Shown here piece by piece: positions 11,033 through 22,819 of a stretch of DNA of 64,000 bases. Origin of the DNA: Mesotaenium endlicherianum. Its lineage: Eukaryota > Streptophyta > Zygnematophyceae > Zygnematales > Mesotaeniaceae. Numbering within the stretch: position 1 is the first letter of the stretch; every line of letters begins with the position of its first letter. The stretch lies in NCBI GenBank assembly GCA_009602735.1, contig WELA01004867.1:42855-106854 (forward strand). Reading direction: 5' to 3'. The position numbers and the translations under genes were made by a program. The notes beneath the pieces were generated by a model that was not told where the DNA came from, did not search any database, and saw only the letters and a list, made by a program, of their open reading frames with translations.

Positions 11033-11767
11033 TGAAATAAATCAAATAACTAATAGACGATTAAAAATTAATAAAAAATCTTTATATCAACAAGCAATCT
11101 TTATAGTATTCTCTGTTGACTAATTTAACAGCAAAAGACCATAACTAGCAGTGAACAGTACTCACAAGTCAAATGCAAGTAAACGAGCATTAATCATGAA
11201 ATCAGCAAACTCATACATAAGGAAGGTTAGAAGACAGTTCGCATCAATGGCTTCTCGCCTTGGATTTAGATCTCTCTCAGTAAGCGGTACAAGAGAGTTG
11301 GCCTCGTTTTCAAAAGTCAAACTTTGAGGCAATACCTAGCATGTGTACATGAAATGATTTTACTGTTCAACGGCAAGTGCGATGGCACCGCCAACCCGGG
11401 AGTTGATCGTCGACAGGACCTCGGCTAACAAAATCCACAACCATCTCCCATCATCCCGAATCGCCATGTACCTTAGAGGGTGTCATCTAGCCATTCATCT
11501 AGCACACCACACTTAGATGCATAGCTAGGCAGTTCGCTATTACCAAGTACGGCAATCAGCTGACTGTCAAAGAATGTGTTAGGAAGCTGACCTAAGTCAA
11601 CAGGCTGACCCAAGTTGACTTCAGCCTGCTGCTCTTGGCTGAGTCATTAACCTAAGTACTAATAGGGTTTAGAAGACTTAATATTAACTAAAGTTCAGCA
11701 GACTTAACTCATTTAACTAATATATATAAATGAATGCTATATCTGGCAAATATACTGATTCATTACA
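11033..11767 (-). repeat. 3' LTR of element D
   Basis: A family I LTR running from TGAAATAAATC to CTGATTCATTACA on the plus strand. It is followed by a purine tract on the element strand (the plus strand reads ATCTCTCCAATTG), as expected for the element's 3' end. Confidence 0.85.
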
Positions 11768-11834
11768 ATCTCTCCAATTGAAATTGTTGTGAACTTGACG
11801 GCACCTGTTAACTACTTGACTGCAAAAAAGTAAA

Positions 11835-12169
11835 TCACATTAAACACAAAATCATACTGACTCTAAACAAAAACAACAACAAAATAAGTACCAGGGACTC
11901 TATCCTCTGGGGAGCGGGACTTGGACCTAGACCTTTTTCTCTTATCTGATCATCTCTTGAAACCTGGGGGCTCAAACCAAGGTGAATTGAGAGGAGAACG
12001 TAGAAACTGGGCAGCCTTCTCTTGCAGCGTTTGCAAGTTGATGGAGACAACCCTCTCCTGTGCAGATCTTAAACTGACAGGAACATACACTGGCATGCCA
12101 GAAGGGTGCTGCATGACATGGGACAAGGGCACATGCACTCTATGAGAGGGGCATGCTGGCTGCCCCCTG
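11835..12169 (-). pseudogene. C-terminal part of ORF3 of element D
   Basis: The minus strand resembles the end of ORF3 in element 2. The shared run is HVPLxxVxQHPxGMPVYV followed by an Arg/Pro-rich tail (FLRSP near 12000 compares with ILRSPRGPTLEQTGFFRR in element 2). Element 3 starts directly after it at 12170. Fossil. Confidence 0.7.
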
Positions 12170-12904
12170 TGTAAGGTCATGGGTTTATAAAGTGCATTTT
12201 TGAGTTTCAAGAAAGTATGTTGCTTGTATAGTAGTATAAAGTGTATTTTTGTGATCATTGTGATATAAAGTTCATCGAATTTGGTCAAGTATTGAGAGAG
12301 TTATGGATTACCGAAGTTTAATTAGTTTTGAGGTCGGTTGACGACTGTCCTTAATTCGCGGTGAGCGCGACCGTCGGATTGATCGACAGCGTCGAGCGAT
12401 CTGGCCCGTTAGAATGAACTCGAACCTTCACGTAAGTTCGGCTGACGCGGAGTGCCGACTAGGTCGATTTACCTAGAAGTTTCGGTTTAGCCTAGCGCGT
12501 CTAAGATAGAATATTCTAGTAATGTCGATGCATGTATGTGGACGTCAATTCGACCCGACACGTCAGATTAGACTGATCTGGCTTACTCACGAATATTCTG
12601 GAAGGGACGATTTGACGAACACTTAGGAAAATCCGTAGCTTCCTCCTAGGGAGGAGCACTTAGGCAGAAAATTATAAATAGGCATAACTTCTTTGTTTCT
12701 TATCAGTTTTCACTTCTGTAAATTTCTACGGGTTTGTAATGACGAGGCCTACATCATTTGTGAGCAATTTCTTATTAGTCAAAATGTTGAGTATTTTTCC
12801 TAAGCTTTGTTAGTGATATGCCGCTGCACTCTTTAGTATGATTGCAGCTAGTTCTTTTCCTCGTGGGATTACTACGCTTCCACTGGGGCACTCTGCCCCT
12901 TTCA
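12170..12904 (+). repeat. 5' LTR of element 3
   Basis: It starts TGTAAGGTCAT and ends CCTTTCA. A TATAAATA box lies at 12673-12680, giving a plausible transcription start about 30 bp on. Confidence 0.92.
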
Positions 12905-12906
12905 TC

Positions 12907-12918
12907 TGGTATCGGAGC
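12907..12918 (+). other. primer-binding site of element 3
   Basis: TGGTATCGGAGC differs by one base from the complement of the 3' end of plant initiator tRNA-Met (TGGTATCAGAGC). It lies two bases after the LTR, as usual for Ty3/gypsy elements of plants. Confidence 0.85.
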
Positions 12919-12941
12919 TGGGCTAGTTTGCATATTATACT

Positions 12942-14350
12942 ATGGGGTCGCAGTTGGCAGCTGGAGGAGGCGAACATGTCGAGCATGTTGAGCGCGCGGG
13001 GCAGCAGGCAGCACCAACAATGATTAGAGAGCAACAAGAGATGCAGGCAATGCTAAGGCAAATGGCGAATGCAATTGGAGGAGAAGTCTACGCCCAATTT
13101 CAACAAAATATGCGCGCGGAGGTGGAGAGGATGGTGCGAGTTGTTGTTGGGAACGCCGCTTTGACGAGTTTGGCACCTGCACCTGTTGTGCCACCAATTC
13201 ATATTAACCCAGTAGTGCAGCCAGTTATTCACCCGCATCGGGAGTGCGTGCGCCTAAGCCTGAAGTTTATACTGGAGAGCGTGGGTCGCCGCGTGTTCAT
13301 CAATGGATTTTTGGAGTGAAGAAATTTATGAAGTACTCTGCGCTCACGCCCGACAGGCAAGTCGCCTTTAGCATAACTTTGCTGGAGAAGAGTGCTGGAG
13401 CTTGGTATGAGCGACAAGAGCAGCTGTCTGGAGTTCTTGCTACTGTTAAGCTCTTTAAAGGCTTGAAGAGGCAATTTCAACCTATTGCATCCGAGGCTAC
13501 CGCTTGAGATCTATTGGTGCACCTTCGTCAACGAGGAAGCGTTCAGGAGTATGTATCGCGCTTCAACGAGCTGGTGCTTCAATGTCCATTCATGCACGAG
13601 TCGGAGATGATGGACAAGTTCAAGAGGGGACTCAAGCCAACTGTGGCCAAGGAAGTGGCGCTCAAGGACCCTACCAGTCTTGGAGAAATGATGGCATTGG
13701 CAACAAGGGTCGACGCTGTGGAGTATAGTCAGAGTCAGTGGGGCAGCCACAACTTTGGAGGATATCGACACTTTGGATCTCAAGCGCCAAGCACGAGTGT
13801 TCAATGTCCAGTCTCTATGGAGTTGGGACTTGTTCAGAACCAGCGCAGTCAACAGAATTACAAGCCGAGAGGGCCCTGCTATGATTGTGGCAAGCTTGGA
13901 CATCTGGCTTGAGACTGTCATGTGAAGGCGAAGCAACCTCAACAGCAGGAAAAAAAAGGACGCCAGTAAGTCGTTCTGGGGTGTCTACTGGCGTGAAGAC
14001 AAGAACTCACAAGGAGGTTATCCCCAGGAGCCTGCCGAGAAGCGAAAGACGAGATGTTGACAAGCCTATCATCGTGGAAGGAGTGGTCGACGGCAACAAG
14101 GCGAAGTGTATGGTCGACAGTGGCGCAAGTGCAAACTTTGTGCACAAGAAGCTGGTGAAAGAGTGGCGAATCCCTGTGCAAAAGCATTATGAGCCTAAGG
14201 AGGCAATTTCGGCGAATGGGCAGAGACTCAAGTGTGGTGCACCTACGAAAGCTATTCACGTGGAAGTAGCGGGGCACTAGAGTACTGAAGTTATGGAGCA
14301 GGCAGAGTTAGGTCACCATGAGGTGATATTGGGCCAACCATGGCTGAGAA
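12942..14350 (+). pseudogene. element 3 gag and protease region
   Basis: It contains a Gag core (around 13240-13700, including the words FSITLLEKSAGAWYE and LRQRGSVQEYVSRFNEL), then one zinc knuckle (CYDCGKLGH near 13876), then an aspartic protease with the active-site VDSGAS (near 14113). Gag packages the element RNA and the protease cuts Gag-Pol. Fossil copy. Confidence 0.8.
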
Positions 14351-14744
14351 AAGCCAACCCTCAAGTGCACTGGAGCACAGGCCAAGTGAAAGTCCAAGGG
14401 CGTGATGGTCGAATGGAGACAGCGAAACAAGTGGAGGTAGATACGACTACAAGTAACTGTCTTCTGTCGAGCCTGCAAGTTAAGAAGCTATGCAGGGCAA
14501 ATCAGGTGAAGGAGATGTACCTTGTTTCGGTGGCCCTGGCCAGGTCATCAGATAGAGCAAGCGTGAATCCTAGCAGCCTGGACGAATGTACATCGCCGAA
14601 GGAGCAAGTAGTGGTGTCTGATCCCCTTGCTCAGAAGGAGCAGAGCCCAATTGCTCAAGAGAAGAAGCCTGCTGAGATGCCTGCCCAAATTAAGGCGCTG
14701 TTGGAGGAGTCAAGAGCGTATTTCCTGAGGAGCTACCTACATAA

Positions 14745-15464
14745 TGAAATGAATCGATTTACCAAATAAGCGATTAACAATTAATAAAGATCTTTATATC
14801 AGCAAGTAATCTTTATGGTATTTTCCGTTAACTGGTTTAACGGCAAAGGACAACACACTAACAGTGAATAATACTCGTCAGTCAAATGAGAGTAAACTAG
14901 CATCGATAATGCAAATCTGTAAACTCATACATAAGCAAGGTTAGAAGACCGTGCGTATCAATGGCTTCTCGCCTTGGATTCAGATTTCTCTCAGTAAGCT
15001 GTACAAGAGAGTTGGCCTCGTGTCCGAATGCCGAACTCGAGAGCAATGCCTAGCATGTGTACATGGAATGAGTTTACTGTTCAACGGTCAGTGCGATGGC
15101 TCCGCCTACCCGGGAGTTAACCACGTTGGTAGGACCTCGATTAACCAAATCCACCGCCATCTCCCATCATCCCGAATAGCCATCCATCATAGGGATGTCA
15201 TCTGACCATTCATCTAGCATATCGTACTTAGATGCATATCAAGGCAGTTCGCTGCTACCGAGCACGGAAGTCAGCTGGCTGTCAAAGAATGTGTCAGCAA
15301 GCTGACTTAAGTTGACTTCAGCCTGCTGCTTTCGGCCGAGTCATTAAACTGATAATTATGTAAAGTCCAGCAGACTGACTATTAACTAAAGTTCAGCAGG
15401 CTGAACTTAATTAACTATTATATTTAAATGAATATTATATCCACTAATATACTGATTCATTACA
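14745..15464 (-). repeat. 3' LTR of element 2
   Basis: It runs from TGAAATGAATC to CTGATTCATTACA on the plus strand. On the element strand the ends are TGTAATGAATC and GATTCATTTCA, an almost perfect inverted repeat of 11 bases. Confidence 0.95.
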
Positions 15465-15483
15465 ATCCCTCCAACTTAACTTG
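15465..15483 (-). other. 3' polypurine tract of element 2
   Basis: Reading the minus strand, AAGTTGGAGGGAT runs directly into the TG of the 3' LTR. This is the expected plus-strand primer. The same core is found a second time inside the element at 17458-17475. Confidence 0.8.
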
Positions 15484-15577
15484 TTGTCGCCTCGACAACA
15501 TTAAACTGCAAAAGCTTTAAATAAAGAAACTGACCCTGACCAGCCTCCCTTACTGACTATCTTTTCAGCCTGTCACC

Positions 15578-17278
15578 TTAAGGGGTGGTTCCTGGGGCTT
15601 CAGGATCAGGGGACGGAGATCTGGACCTAGATCTGGACAGCCCTCTAGGTCTGTCAGCTGGCCTTCTAAAGAACCCTGTTTGCTCTAAAGTTGGCCCTCG
15701 AGGAGAACGGAGGATGGTGGCCTGCTCTTCAACTATTTGGGTGTTGATTCCCACATAGACAGGCATTCCAGTAGGATGCTGAAATACATTGGCTAGAGGT
15801 ACATGCCCCTGAGCGGAGGGGGAGGCTGGCATACCTCTGGCCCACCCGCGTGTCCCTCTTCTGGCACCCCTGTCCTCTGGGGATTTCTGTCTGTGTCTGC
15901 TGCCCAGTACAGTCAGATCAGCTTCTTCCCCTGCTTGGGCAGGTGGGCTGGGGGAGCGAGCGCGGGGTCCAGTTGTCGCCATAACGGGGATCACATTCCA
16001 CACACCTGATCGTGGTTCTTTAGGAAGTGCCACTGCCTGTCCCTGGGTATCCTGAGTACCTGCTGCTGATGCTTCTCCTCTGCCTTGTTCTTCTTCCTCA
16101 TCCTCCTCATCCTCCTCCTCGGAGAGAGTAGGGGTCTCGTCCACTAAGTCGTCCTGCTCCCTAGTAGACATGGAGTAGTCTACCGACCTCCCTTTCTTAG
16201 GGCGCGCTGGAGGTTGCTTGGCCTTCAGCCTACTGATATCTATCCGGCCTGCATTCTTTGCCCATTTGACAAAGGCATGCTTTCCCTTAGAGAAGTAGTC
16301 TCTTCCCCTCCTCCTATGTTCCTTGGTCTCTGCATTCATATTGCTCAGGCATCCATTCAGCCTGGGGTCCCAAGGGGCAATGTGAGGTGGTAGGATGAGA
16401 TAGCCGTCTAGGCCATAGTGGAAGTCATCCGGTTGGGCTCGGTCACACTCCTGCTTCTTATTTGTGACGGTCATCCACCTCCAGTCTGTTGGCTGCTGGT
16501 AGTACTGGGGTCCGTGCTCAGCCTTCCTCAGTTTACACGGGAACCAGTGGGGAGAGAACATCTGCTGTCCTGCTTCCCTGGCCAAGTACTCCCAGCTCCT
16601 TCTCTCAACTTCATTGTAAGCTGGCAGGAGTGTGAGGTAGAATACCGTATCCTTAAAGCTATCGGGCCGCATGCTCACCATCCGGATGAGTCTCTGATCT
16701 CCCACTATTCCCGGTATGGGGACCGGCTTGTCCTCTGAATCATCTGCGAGATACCGGGCCTGCTCTGCTGTATAGCCCACCATCTTAGCATAATCTTCGT
16801 AAAGGACCACGCCGGTGTGTGTCTCGATGTACCTGTCCAGTGCTGTAGCTCCTTCCTTCTGTAGCAGTGTTGTCTGTTCCCGCCTGTTGATCTCCTGGGC
16901 TGCCAGCAATGCTTCCTTCAGGTTATCGAAGTTTTGGCCACCCACAACAGGATACCTGTAAGTGGCCAAGCTCTTCTGTCTGTCCGCTTCAATCTTTTTT
17001 CTTTTCTCCTCTTCTGCCGCTGCCGCTTCTTCTTGCTGTTTCTTCTGTCTCTCCTTCTCAGCCTTCCTGAGGTTTTCCGCTTCCTGATCCTTCTTCCTCT
17101 GTGCCTCTTCTGCCGCCTCTTGTTGTTTGCCGACCCTTTCTTGTTCTCTCCTGGTGAGGGACGTCGCCGCCAGCTCCTTCTGGTATTGCTCCATTGTCCT
17201 CCTGGCTTCTTCTGCCTTGCGCTTTCTGTCCTCCTTTTGTGTGGTGGGCGCCATCCTGCACATGTAACCAGGGCACAA
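15578..17278 (-). CDS. family I ORF3, downstream of pol; function unknown
   Basis: An open frame of 558 residues from the ATG at 17252-17254 (566 from an in-frame upstream Met). It starts with a highly charged coiled coil of Glu, Lys, Arg and Gln (residues ~10-115). A conserved globular-looking stretch follows (~115-330, with the words YRYPVVGGQNFDNLKEAL, GVVLYEDYAKMVGYTAEQAR and QQPTDWRWMTV). Then come a Lys/Arg patch (RPKKGRSVDYS), a Glu/Asp run, and an Arg/Ser/Pro tail (SRSRSRSPSPDPEAP). I see no signal peptide or membrane segment, so it is not an obvious envelope. On the minus strand TACTAAC (17279-17285) and an acceptor-like TGTGCAG end just before the ATG, which suggests a spliced message. 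Related frames occur in D (27115-28615) and F (40476-42169). I do not recognise the family. Confidence 0.8.
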   Translation of the reverse strand: MCPGYMCRMAPTTQKEDRKRKAEEARRTMEQYQKELAATSLTRREQERVGKQQEAAEEAQRKKDQEAENLRKAEKERQKKQQEEAAAAEEEKRKKIEADRQKSLATYRYPVVGGQNFDNLKEALLAAQEINRREQTTLLQKEGATALDRYIETHTGVVLYEDYAKMVGYTAEQARYLADDSEDKPVPIPGIVGDQRLIRMVSMRPDSFKDTVFYLTLLPAYNEVERRSWEYLAREAGQQMFSPHWFPCKLRKAEHGPQYYQQPTDWRWMTVTNKKQECDRAQPDDFHYGLDGYLILPPHIAPWDPRLNGCLSNMNAETKEHRRRGRDYFSKGKHAFVKWAKNAGRIDISRLKAKQPPARPKKGRSVDYSMSTREQDDLVDETPTLSEEEDEEDEEEEQGRGEASAAGTQDTQGQAVALPKEPRSGVWNVIPVMATTGPRARSPSPPAQAGEEADLTVLGSRHRQKSPEDRGARRGTRGWARGMPASPSAQGHVPLANVFQHPTGMPVYVGINTQIVEEQATILRSPRGPTLEQTGFFRRPADRPRGLSRSRSRSPSPDPEAPGTTP

Positions 17279-17457
17279 GTTAGTAGGATATGGACCTTTG
17301 TCATAGGGATTGCAGGAAGGATGTTCGTATTTAGTATATTGGCTTCGCTGCTGTTTACCTTACAGGATGATTGCTAAAAGTTGACGTAGTTGCGATGCGC
17401 TACACATAAACGTATGAATGTGTTTTTATCGCTCTCGCTCACTAACTGTCATATATT

Positions 17458-17475
17458 TTCCCCTCCAACTTAAAT
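17458..17475 (-). other. internal polypurine-tract-like motif between pol and ORF3
   Basis: The minus strand reads AAGTTGGAGGGGAAAA here, repeating the core of the 3' polypurine tract. The same second copy is found in D (near 28966 and 28841) and F (40156-40171). It may act as a central primer as in some retroviruses and Ty1; that is inference. Confidence 0.5.
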
Positions 17476-17521
17476 GGAGACAGGACCGCCTGTCACCTTC
17501 CCGTGTCAACTGAAATGACAG

Positions 17522-20500
17522 TTATGGAGGGACTCCAGCGGCCCGAAGGTGGAACCGTGTCAACGCCCCTTTGGCATTGGTCAAGTGGTCCTTAAACTCC
17601 CAAGTGTCCCCAGAGGCATCGTAACCCTTCCATCGAATGAGGTATTTCATGACATATTTAGACGATCGACGGACCGAGCGAGCGTCTAAAATCTCATCGA
17701 CCTCATATTCCTCAGGGTCGCCGTCCCGGACAGCGGGGACCGGTCCCGGTTGGACAGGGAACCGACCTGTGAACAGTGTATCACCTTTGATGTACGGTTC
17801 CAGGAAGGAGACATTAAAGACCGGGTGCCCCTTGTATTCAGCTGACATGTTCAGTTTGTAAGCATTCTGACCGACACGACGGACCACCGAATATGGACCG
17901 ACCCAGACAGGGCCAAGCTTTTTCTTGACCACACCAGGGAGGTACAGGTGCTGAGAATGCAGTTTGACTAAATCCCCCTTGGAAAATGTCAGTTCCCGAC
18001 GGTGTTGATTAGCGTATTTTTGTTGGTTTTCTTGGGCCGTGTGCAAGTTTCGTTGGACTTCTGACAGGGTGTCAGCAAACTCCTGAGTTAACTGGAGGGA
18101 GACCGGGTTGTCAATCCCTTCAGGGTGAGTTAAAGATTCCCCTAGCACATCTAGAGGAGACTTAGGGACTCTACCCAGGCTGAGTTCAAAAGGAGTTTTG
18201 CCCGTTGACGCGTGCACCGCACTGTTGACCGCAAACTGAATTTGAGGCAACAGGTCATCCCAATTATCTTGTTTTTGGTTAATATATGCTCTCAGCACCT
18301 CCTGCAGAACTCGGTTAGTTCTTTCAGTCTGCCCATCAGTCTGAGGGTGGTTTGCTGTGCTGAGCAGCTGTTTGACTCCCATTAACCCCATTAAAGCTCT
18401 CCAGAACTTAGAGGTGAATTTTGAGTCTCTGTCTGAGATGATATTAGAAGGGAGCCCATGTTGGCATACTACATGGTTGTAAAACTGTCTCGCTGTTTCG
18501 AGTGCAGTCACTTTGACAGTTGTGGGGATAAAAATGACCATTTTTGTCAGTTTATCCACGACTACCAGTATTGAATCATGCCCGTTGGCAGTTCTTGGTA
18601 GTGAGACCACCCAGTCCATGGATATAGTTTCCCAGCGTCCCGCTGGGATGGGTAGCGGTTGCAAGAGACCTCCGGGTGGTGTGTGCCGAGACTTATTTCT
18701 CTGACACTGGTCACAGGACTTGACATATTTCAAGACCTCCCGGGGTAACCCCTCCCAATGATAATGTTTTGCCAGTTTGCCAACAGTTTTGGCCTGCCCC
18801 AAATGTCCACCCAGGAGACTGTCATGAGCTTGACTCAGTAAGAGAGACCTTATTTCCAAGTTATTAGGAATGACCAGCTTCAGCCTGCCTGAAGTGGTTT
18901 CAGTCACCCAGACCCCTCCCTTGAGCTTATACCCGAGTGCAGTAGCACGACACACACCAGTAGTGGGGCTGGGCTCAAATGTTGGGTCAGAAAGGTAGGC
19001 TTTCCTAAGTTGTTCAAGGAAGGACTTTTTCACCTTTAGTGAAGTGAGTGCACACAGGACTTTATCTACAGCATGCTGACTAAAGTTCCTTTCTTGCAAG
19101 TCAGGTCTTCTAGAGAGTGCATCAGCAGGATTCAACTTCCCTGGTTTGTAGTCGATCTGGACTTGGAACTGCTCCAGCATCTGGCTCCAGCGGTTCTCCC
19201 TCCTCGACAGCTTGGACTTCTTCTGAAAGTGGGTCAGAGCTAGATGATCTGTAATCACCTTAAAAGCTTTACCATGTAAGTATGCTCTCCACTGTTTGAG
19301 TACATGAATGATAGCTAGCAGCTCTTTATCATGCACTGAGTAATTAATCTCCGCTGGATTAAATTTCATAGACTCATACAACACAGGATGCCACTCCTGC
19401 CGTACCTTACCATCCTTTGTGGTTTTGTCAGCAGGCTGCAACAAAATAGCACCCATGGCAAAATCAGAGGCATCAGTAACCACCTGCACCGGTTTGCTGG
19501 GGTCATACACGGCTAGCACTGGGGCAGAACAAAGGGCATCTTTAAGGGTCTGGAAGGCAGCCTGCTGCTCTTCCCCCCACACATACCCGATGTCTTTCTT
19601 AGTAAGGTCAGTCAGTTTACTGGCCTTTGTGGAATAATTCTCAATAAATCTCCTATAGTAGTTAGCCAACCCGAGGAAGGATCTAACTTCAGAGACAGAC
19701 TGTGGTACTGGCCAGTCCCTTATGGTCTGGACTTTCTTAGGATCCACACTGATGCCCTCTTTACTGACAACGTGGCCTAAGAATTCAATACTTTCCTTAA
19801 AGAAATCACACTTGCTCATTTTAGCATACAAGTGATTTTTCCGCAGAGTGTCCAGCACTTTCTTTAAGTGTTCAGTGTGCTGAGCTTCATCTTTAGAGAA
19901 AATTAAAATATCATCCAGGAAAACTTGCACAAACTTATCCAAATAAGGTCTGAAAATGTCATTCATAGCACCCATAAAGGTAGCAGGAGCATTAGTCAGT
20001 CCAAATGGCATCACGTTGAACTCATAGTGTCCATAACGTGTGCGGAAAGCAGTCTTGTGTTCATCCCCCTCAGCAATTCTGATTTGATGATAACCACTCT
20101 TGAGATCTATCTTACTGAACACCTTAGCGCCAGACAGGGTATCAAGCAAGTCCTCGATTCTGGGTAAAGCATACTTGTTCTTTACTGTAATTCTGTTCAG
20201 GGCTCTGTAATCCACACACATCCGCATACTGCCATCCTTTTTCTTAACAAATAGGATGGGTGCGCCGTAAGGTGATTTACTGGGAGAAATATAACCATTT
20301 TCCTCAAGCTCTGCAATCTGTGTTTTCAACTCCTCGCTCTCCACATAAGACAAGCCATACGTGCGTTGCCAAGGTGGCTGACTCCCAGGTAATAGATCAA
20401 TCCTATGATCTACTTCCCTCTTAGGGGGTAGTCCTGGAGGCATATTAAATACATCAGTGTACTGAGCAACAATTTTTGCAGCAGTAGGGTGCTCCGGAGG

Positions 20501-21238
20501 GCTTACCTTTTTCTCAACCACTTCTTCAGGTTGAGGAGGTACCTCTCTTAGCAGCAGACAGAACATTCTGTCTTCCTTCTGGTTCCAGCTTTTGACGAAC
20601 TCCATTGCATTCAGCAACTTGCATCCTTCTGGAAGCCTCTTCTTTTCCTTCATTTGCCATCCACACAGGACAAGAGGAAGAGCACTGGTGGGTGCCAAGT
20701 CAGTCTGCCCATCACTGGCTCCTCTCACTTTAACTGTACCTCTGCTCCAACACACTTCAGCTTGATGTCTATTAAGCCAGGACCTGCCTAGCACGAGATC
20801 ATAAAAGCCAGTGTTGAGTACCTCAAATGTAAGCGTTTCAGTTAGAACTGCAATGCCAGAACCTAACTGGACCTCAATAGGCTTGGTTATAACTCCTCCC
20901 GGGATACTTGAGGCATCTCCAAGGAATATTTTTCTATTCCCTTGGGTGACAGTAGGCAGCCTTAGCCGCTTAACTAAGTCCTTGTGAATAAAAGTATGTG
21001 ACGCCCCTCCGTCAACAAATGCCCTCACCTTCCTACCTGCAATCATGCAATGCAGTAGGATAGGGGGGACTGTCTTTTCCTGACTTTCGCATTGTTCTCC
21101 TGACGTAGCAAAGAAATGTTGGACATCAGGTGGAACAAGAGCATCCAGAGTGTGCACTCTCTGGACGTCTATATTACTGATGGTCTCCTTTATCTGTTTG
21201 TCAGGCATGCATAGTGAATCCAGTTCAGCAGGACCCAT
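17522..21238 (-). CDS. family I Pol polyprotein: protease, RT, RNase H, integrase, chromodomain (element 2)
   Basis: A 1,238-residue Ty3/gypsy Pol. In order there are an aspartic protease with VDGGASHTF (residues ~75-83), then RT with [41 protein letters not shown] and FLDDILIF. RNase H ([14 protein letters not shown]) follows. The integrase has an H-C zinc finger (CDQCQRNK), a catalytic core with [17 protein letters not shown] and [11 protein letters not shown], and a GPY-like motif ([14 protein letters not shown]). The C-terminal chromodomain contains [19 protein letters not shown], placing it among the chromoviruses. The frame differs from gag, so expression as Gag-Pol would need recoding, as is known in this family, or a separate start. 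It makes DNA from element RNA and integrates it. Confidence 0.93.
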   Translation of the reverse strand: MGPAELDSLCMPDKQIKETISNIDVQRVHTLDALVPPDVQHFFATSGEQCESQEKTVPPILLHCMIAGRKVRAFVDGGASHTFIHKDLVKRLRLPTVTQGNRKIFLGDASSIPGGVITKPIEVQLGSGIAVLTETLTFEVLNTGFYDLVLGRSWLNRHQAEVCWSRGTVKVRGASDGQTDLAPTSALPLVLCGWQMKEKKRLPEGCKLLNAMEFVKSWNQKEDRMFCLLLREVPPQPEEVVEKKVSPPEHPTAAKIVAQYTDVFNMPPGLPPKREVDHRIDLLPGSQPPWQRTYGLSYVESEELKTQIAELEENGYISPSKSPYGAPILFVKKKDGSMRMCVDYRALNRITVKNKYALPRIEDLLDTLSGAKVFSKIDLKSGYHQIRIAEGDEHKTAFRTRYGHYEFNVMPFGLTNAPATFMGAMNDIFRPYLDKFVQVFLDDILIFSKDEAQHTEHLKKVLDTLRKNHLYAKMSKCDFFKESIEFLGHVVSKEGISVDPKKVQTIRDWPVPQSVSEVRSFLGLANYYRRFIENYSTKASKLTDLTKKDIGYVWGEEQQAAFQTLKDALCSAPVLAVYDPSKPVQVVTDASDFAMGAILLQPADKTTKDGKVRQEWHPVLYESMKFNPAEINYSVHDKELLAIIHVLKQWRAYLHGKAFKVITDHLALTHFQKKSKLSRRENRWSQMLEQFQVQIDYKPGKLNPADALSRRPDLQERNFSQHAVDKVLCALTSLKVKKSFLEQLRKAYLSDPTFEPSPTTGVCRATALGYKLKGGVWVTETTSGRLKLVIPNNLEIRSLLLSQAHDSLLGGHLGQAKTVGKLAKHYHWEGLPREVLKYVKSCDQCQRNKSRHTPPGGLLQPLPIPAGRWETISMDWVVSLPRTANGHDSILVVVDKLTKMVIFIPTTVKVTALETARQFYNHVVCQHGLPSNIISDRDSKFTSKFWRALMGLMGVKQLLSTANHPQTDGQTERTNRVLQEVLRAYINQKQDNWDDLLPQIQFAVNSAVHASTGKTPFELSLGRVPKSPLDVLGESLTHPEGIDNPVSLQLTQEFADTLSEVQRNLHTAQENQQKYANQHRRELTFSKGDLVKLHSQHLYLPGVVKKKLGPVWVGPYSVVRRVGQNAYKLNMSAEYKGHPVFNVSFLEPYIKGDTLFTGRFPVQPGPVPAVRDGDPEEYEVDEILDARSVRRSSKYVMKYLIRWKGYDASGDTWEFKDHLTNAKGALTRFHLRAAGVPP

Positions 21239-21306
21239 AATACCTGCTACGAGGGCAGCTAGTGACGACTCACTATCTCTAGCATCCTCACAGTCAGTAG
21301 ACTGGA

Positions 21307-22785
21307 TTACTGACTGTTGCTGTCTTTTAAAGGCTGGTCTTTTCTCTCGACCTTAGGCAGGTGCTTGACCGGACACTGTTCTCTGTAGTGGCCTTTCTGC
21401 TGACAATGGTAGCAAGTAGATTTTGCTGAGGCTGGTCTCGGCTTAGTCCTACCACCACCCCTTCCATAGCCACCTCGAGAGGGACCACCTCTACCTCTAG
21501 ACTGAATAGCATTGTACTCATACTCATATTCATCACCCTGATTATCCTCAGCCTGGTCTCCTTCAACTGCATTGTAGGAACCGTGGGGCTTTTTGACAAT
21601 CTTAGACACCAAAGCGTTACTCTGGCGCTTGTGATTGAACTGCTGCTGATCCCAGGCGTCAGCATCCTGGATCAAGTCAGCCAGTTTCTCATACTTTTTC
21701 TCAGCAAAATGACCAGAGACCTCGGATTTCAAGCCATACCTGAAGTATGCTATCCTATACCGTTCTGGCAAATCAGGCTGCTTCATCATGTTCTCTTGGA
21801 ACTTTTGAGCAAACTCAGCAACTGAAGTGGTCTGCTTCAGTGTCAGGGAGATCATCGCATAGATAGCTTTCTCCTGCTGGTTGATGACATCAAACTTCTC
21901 ATGCAACTTCTCGACAAACTCTACCCACGTAGGGTCACCGAGTTGCCGAGCCTTACGCTCTTCCTTCCAGTAAAGCCACCAGTCTGCGGCACTGCCTTTC
22001 AGTAGCGCACCGGTGTGCCTGACCTTCTCGTAATCTTGCAGTTCTGGGTAGTTCTCCAGCCACTGCTCAACATCCGCGAGAAACTTGATCAGGTAATATT
22101 TTCTGTTTCCCTCAGGATCATAGTCCTGGGGAGGTTTCGGCTTGGGCTTACTAGGCCCTCGGCCACCACCACTAGTGGTGTGAGACCCCAGTTGGTCTCT
22201 GTCCCGGAGTAGGGACATTATGATTCTTTTGTCCTCCTGCTGGGACTGATACATGGTCGCCATTTGCGACTGCATCTGAACGAACAATGCTCCCAAGTCT
22301 ACATTTTGGGGTGGTAGATTAGCAAATGCAGCAGCAGCATTGGCATCTACTCGCTGAGTAGTGTCCTCAACAATCCCTCTTGCTCCTGCAGCAGCAATTC
22401 CTGCCGCATTCAGCCGGTCACGTATTTGACCTAGGGGTACATTGAGTTGTACGGCAGGAGGTGGGTTCAGAACATTGGCCCTTGATGCCATAAGTTCTTC
22501 AACAGTGCGCTCGTCAGCTGGCTGTCCTTCCCTCCTTTGTATATCTTCAGCGGCCTTTGCTACTTGTTCAGCTTCTAGTCTGGCTATCTCCTCCTCAGCT
22601 TGCTGAGCTGCGACTGAGGCAATAGCAGCTGCCTCATCTGCAGCCTCCCTAGCTGCAGTATCCGCTACTGCTTCCGAATAGGTACGGTTTCCCGCTACAT
22701 GGCTTTCCGCCTGGTTTTCGACATTCTCGTTATCCTGGTTCTCCATGTCTCGGGAGTTGCTAGTTTGAGACCTTGTCCTTACCAT
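21307..22785 (-). CDS. family I Gag (element 2)
   Basis: A 492-residue Gag. The N-terminus (~1-150) is Ala/Glu-rich, probably helical. A Gag core with [14 protein letters not shown] and [15 protein letters not shown] follows, then a Gly/Arg-rich linker ([16 protein letters not shown]), one CCHC zinc knuckle ([14 protein letters not shown], near residues 458-471) and a basic tail. The start ATG lies just inside the primer-binding site. It would form the virus-like particle and bind the RNA. It is nearly identical to the fragment at 11-1147. Confidence 0.93.
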   Translation of the reverse strand: MVRTRSQTSNSRDMENQDNENVENQAESHVAGNRTYSEAVADTAAREAADEAAAIASVAAQQAEEEIARLEAEQVAKAAEDIQRREGQPADERTVEELMASRANVLNPPPAVQLNVPLGQIRDRLNAAGIAAAGARGIVEDTTQRVDANAAAAFANLPPQNVDLGALFVQMQSQMATMYQSQQEDKRIIMSLLRDRDQLGSHTTSGGGRGPSKPKPKPPQDYDPEGNRKYYLIKFLADVEQWLENYPELQDYEKVRHTGALLKGSAADWWLYWKEERKARQLGDPTWVEFVEKLHEKFDVINQQEKAIYAMISLTLKQTTSVAEFAQKFQENMMKQPDLPERYRIAYFRYGLKSEVSGHFAEKKYEKLADLIQDADAWDQQQFNHKRQSNALVSKIVKKPHGSYNAVEGDQAEDNQGDEYEYEYNAIQSRGRGGPSRGGYGRGGGRTKPRPASAKSTCYHCQQKGHYREQCPVKHLPKVERKDQPLKDSNSQ

Positions 22786-22806
22786 ACAAAGAAGACTGTG
22801 ATAACT

Positions 22807-22818
22807 GCTCCGATACCA
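22807..22818 (-). other. primer-binding site of element 2
   Basis: The minus strand reads TGGTATCGGAGC one base after the 5' LTR, complementary to initiator tRNA-Met with one mismatch. The same site is seen next to the LTRs of A, D, E and G and, independently, in element 3. Confidence 0.88.
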
Positions 22819-22819
22819 C

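Noticed and set aside
15578-17278. ORF3 as an envelope gene
   Set aside because: It is in the right position, but there is no signal peptide, no hydrophobic membrane segment and no cysteine-rich ectodomain. It is highly charged throughout.
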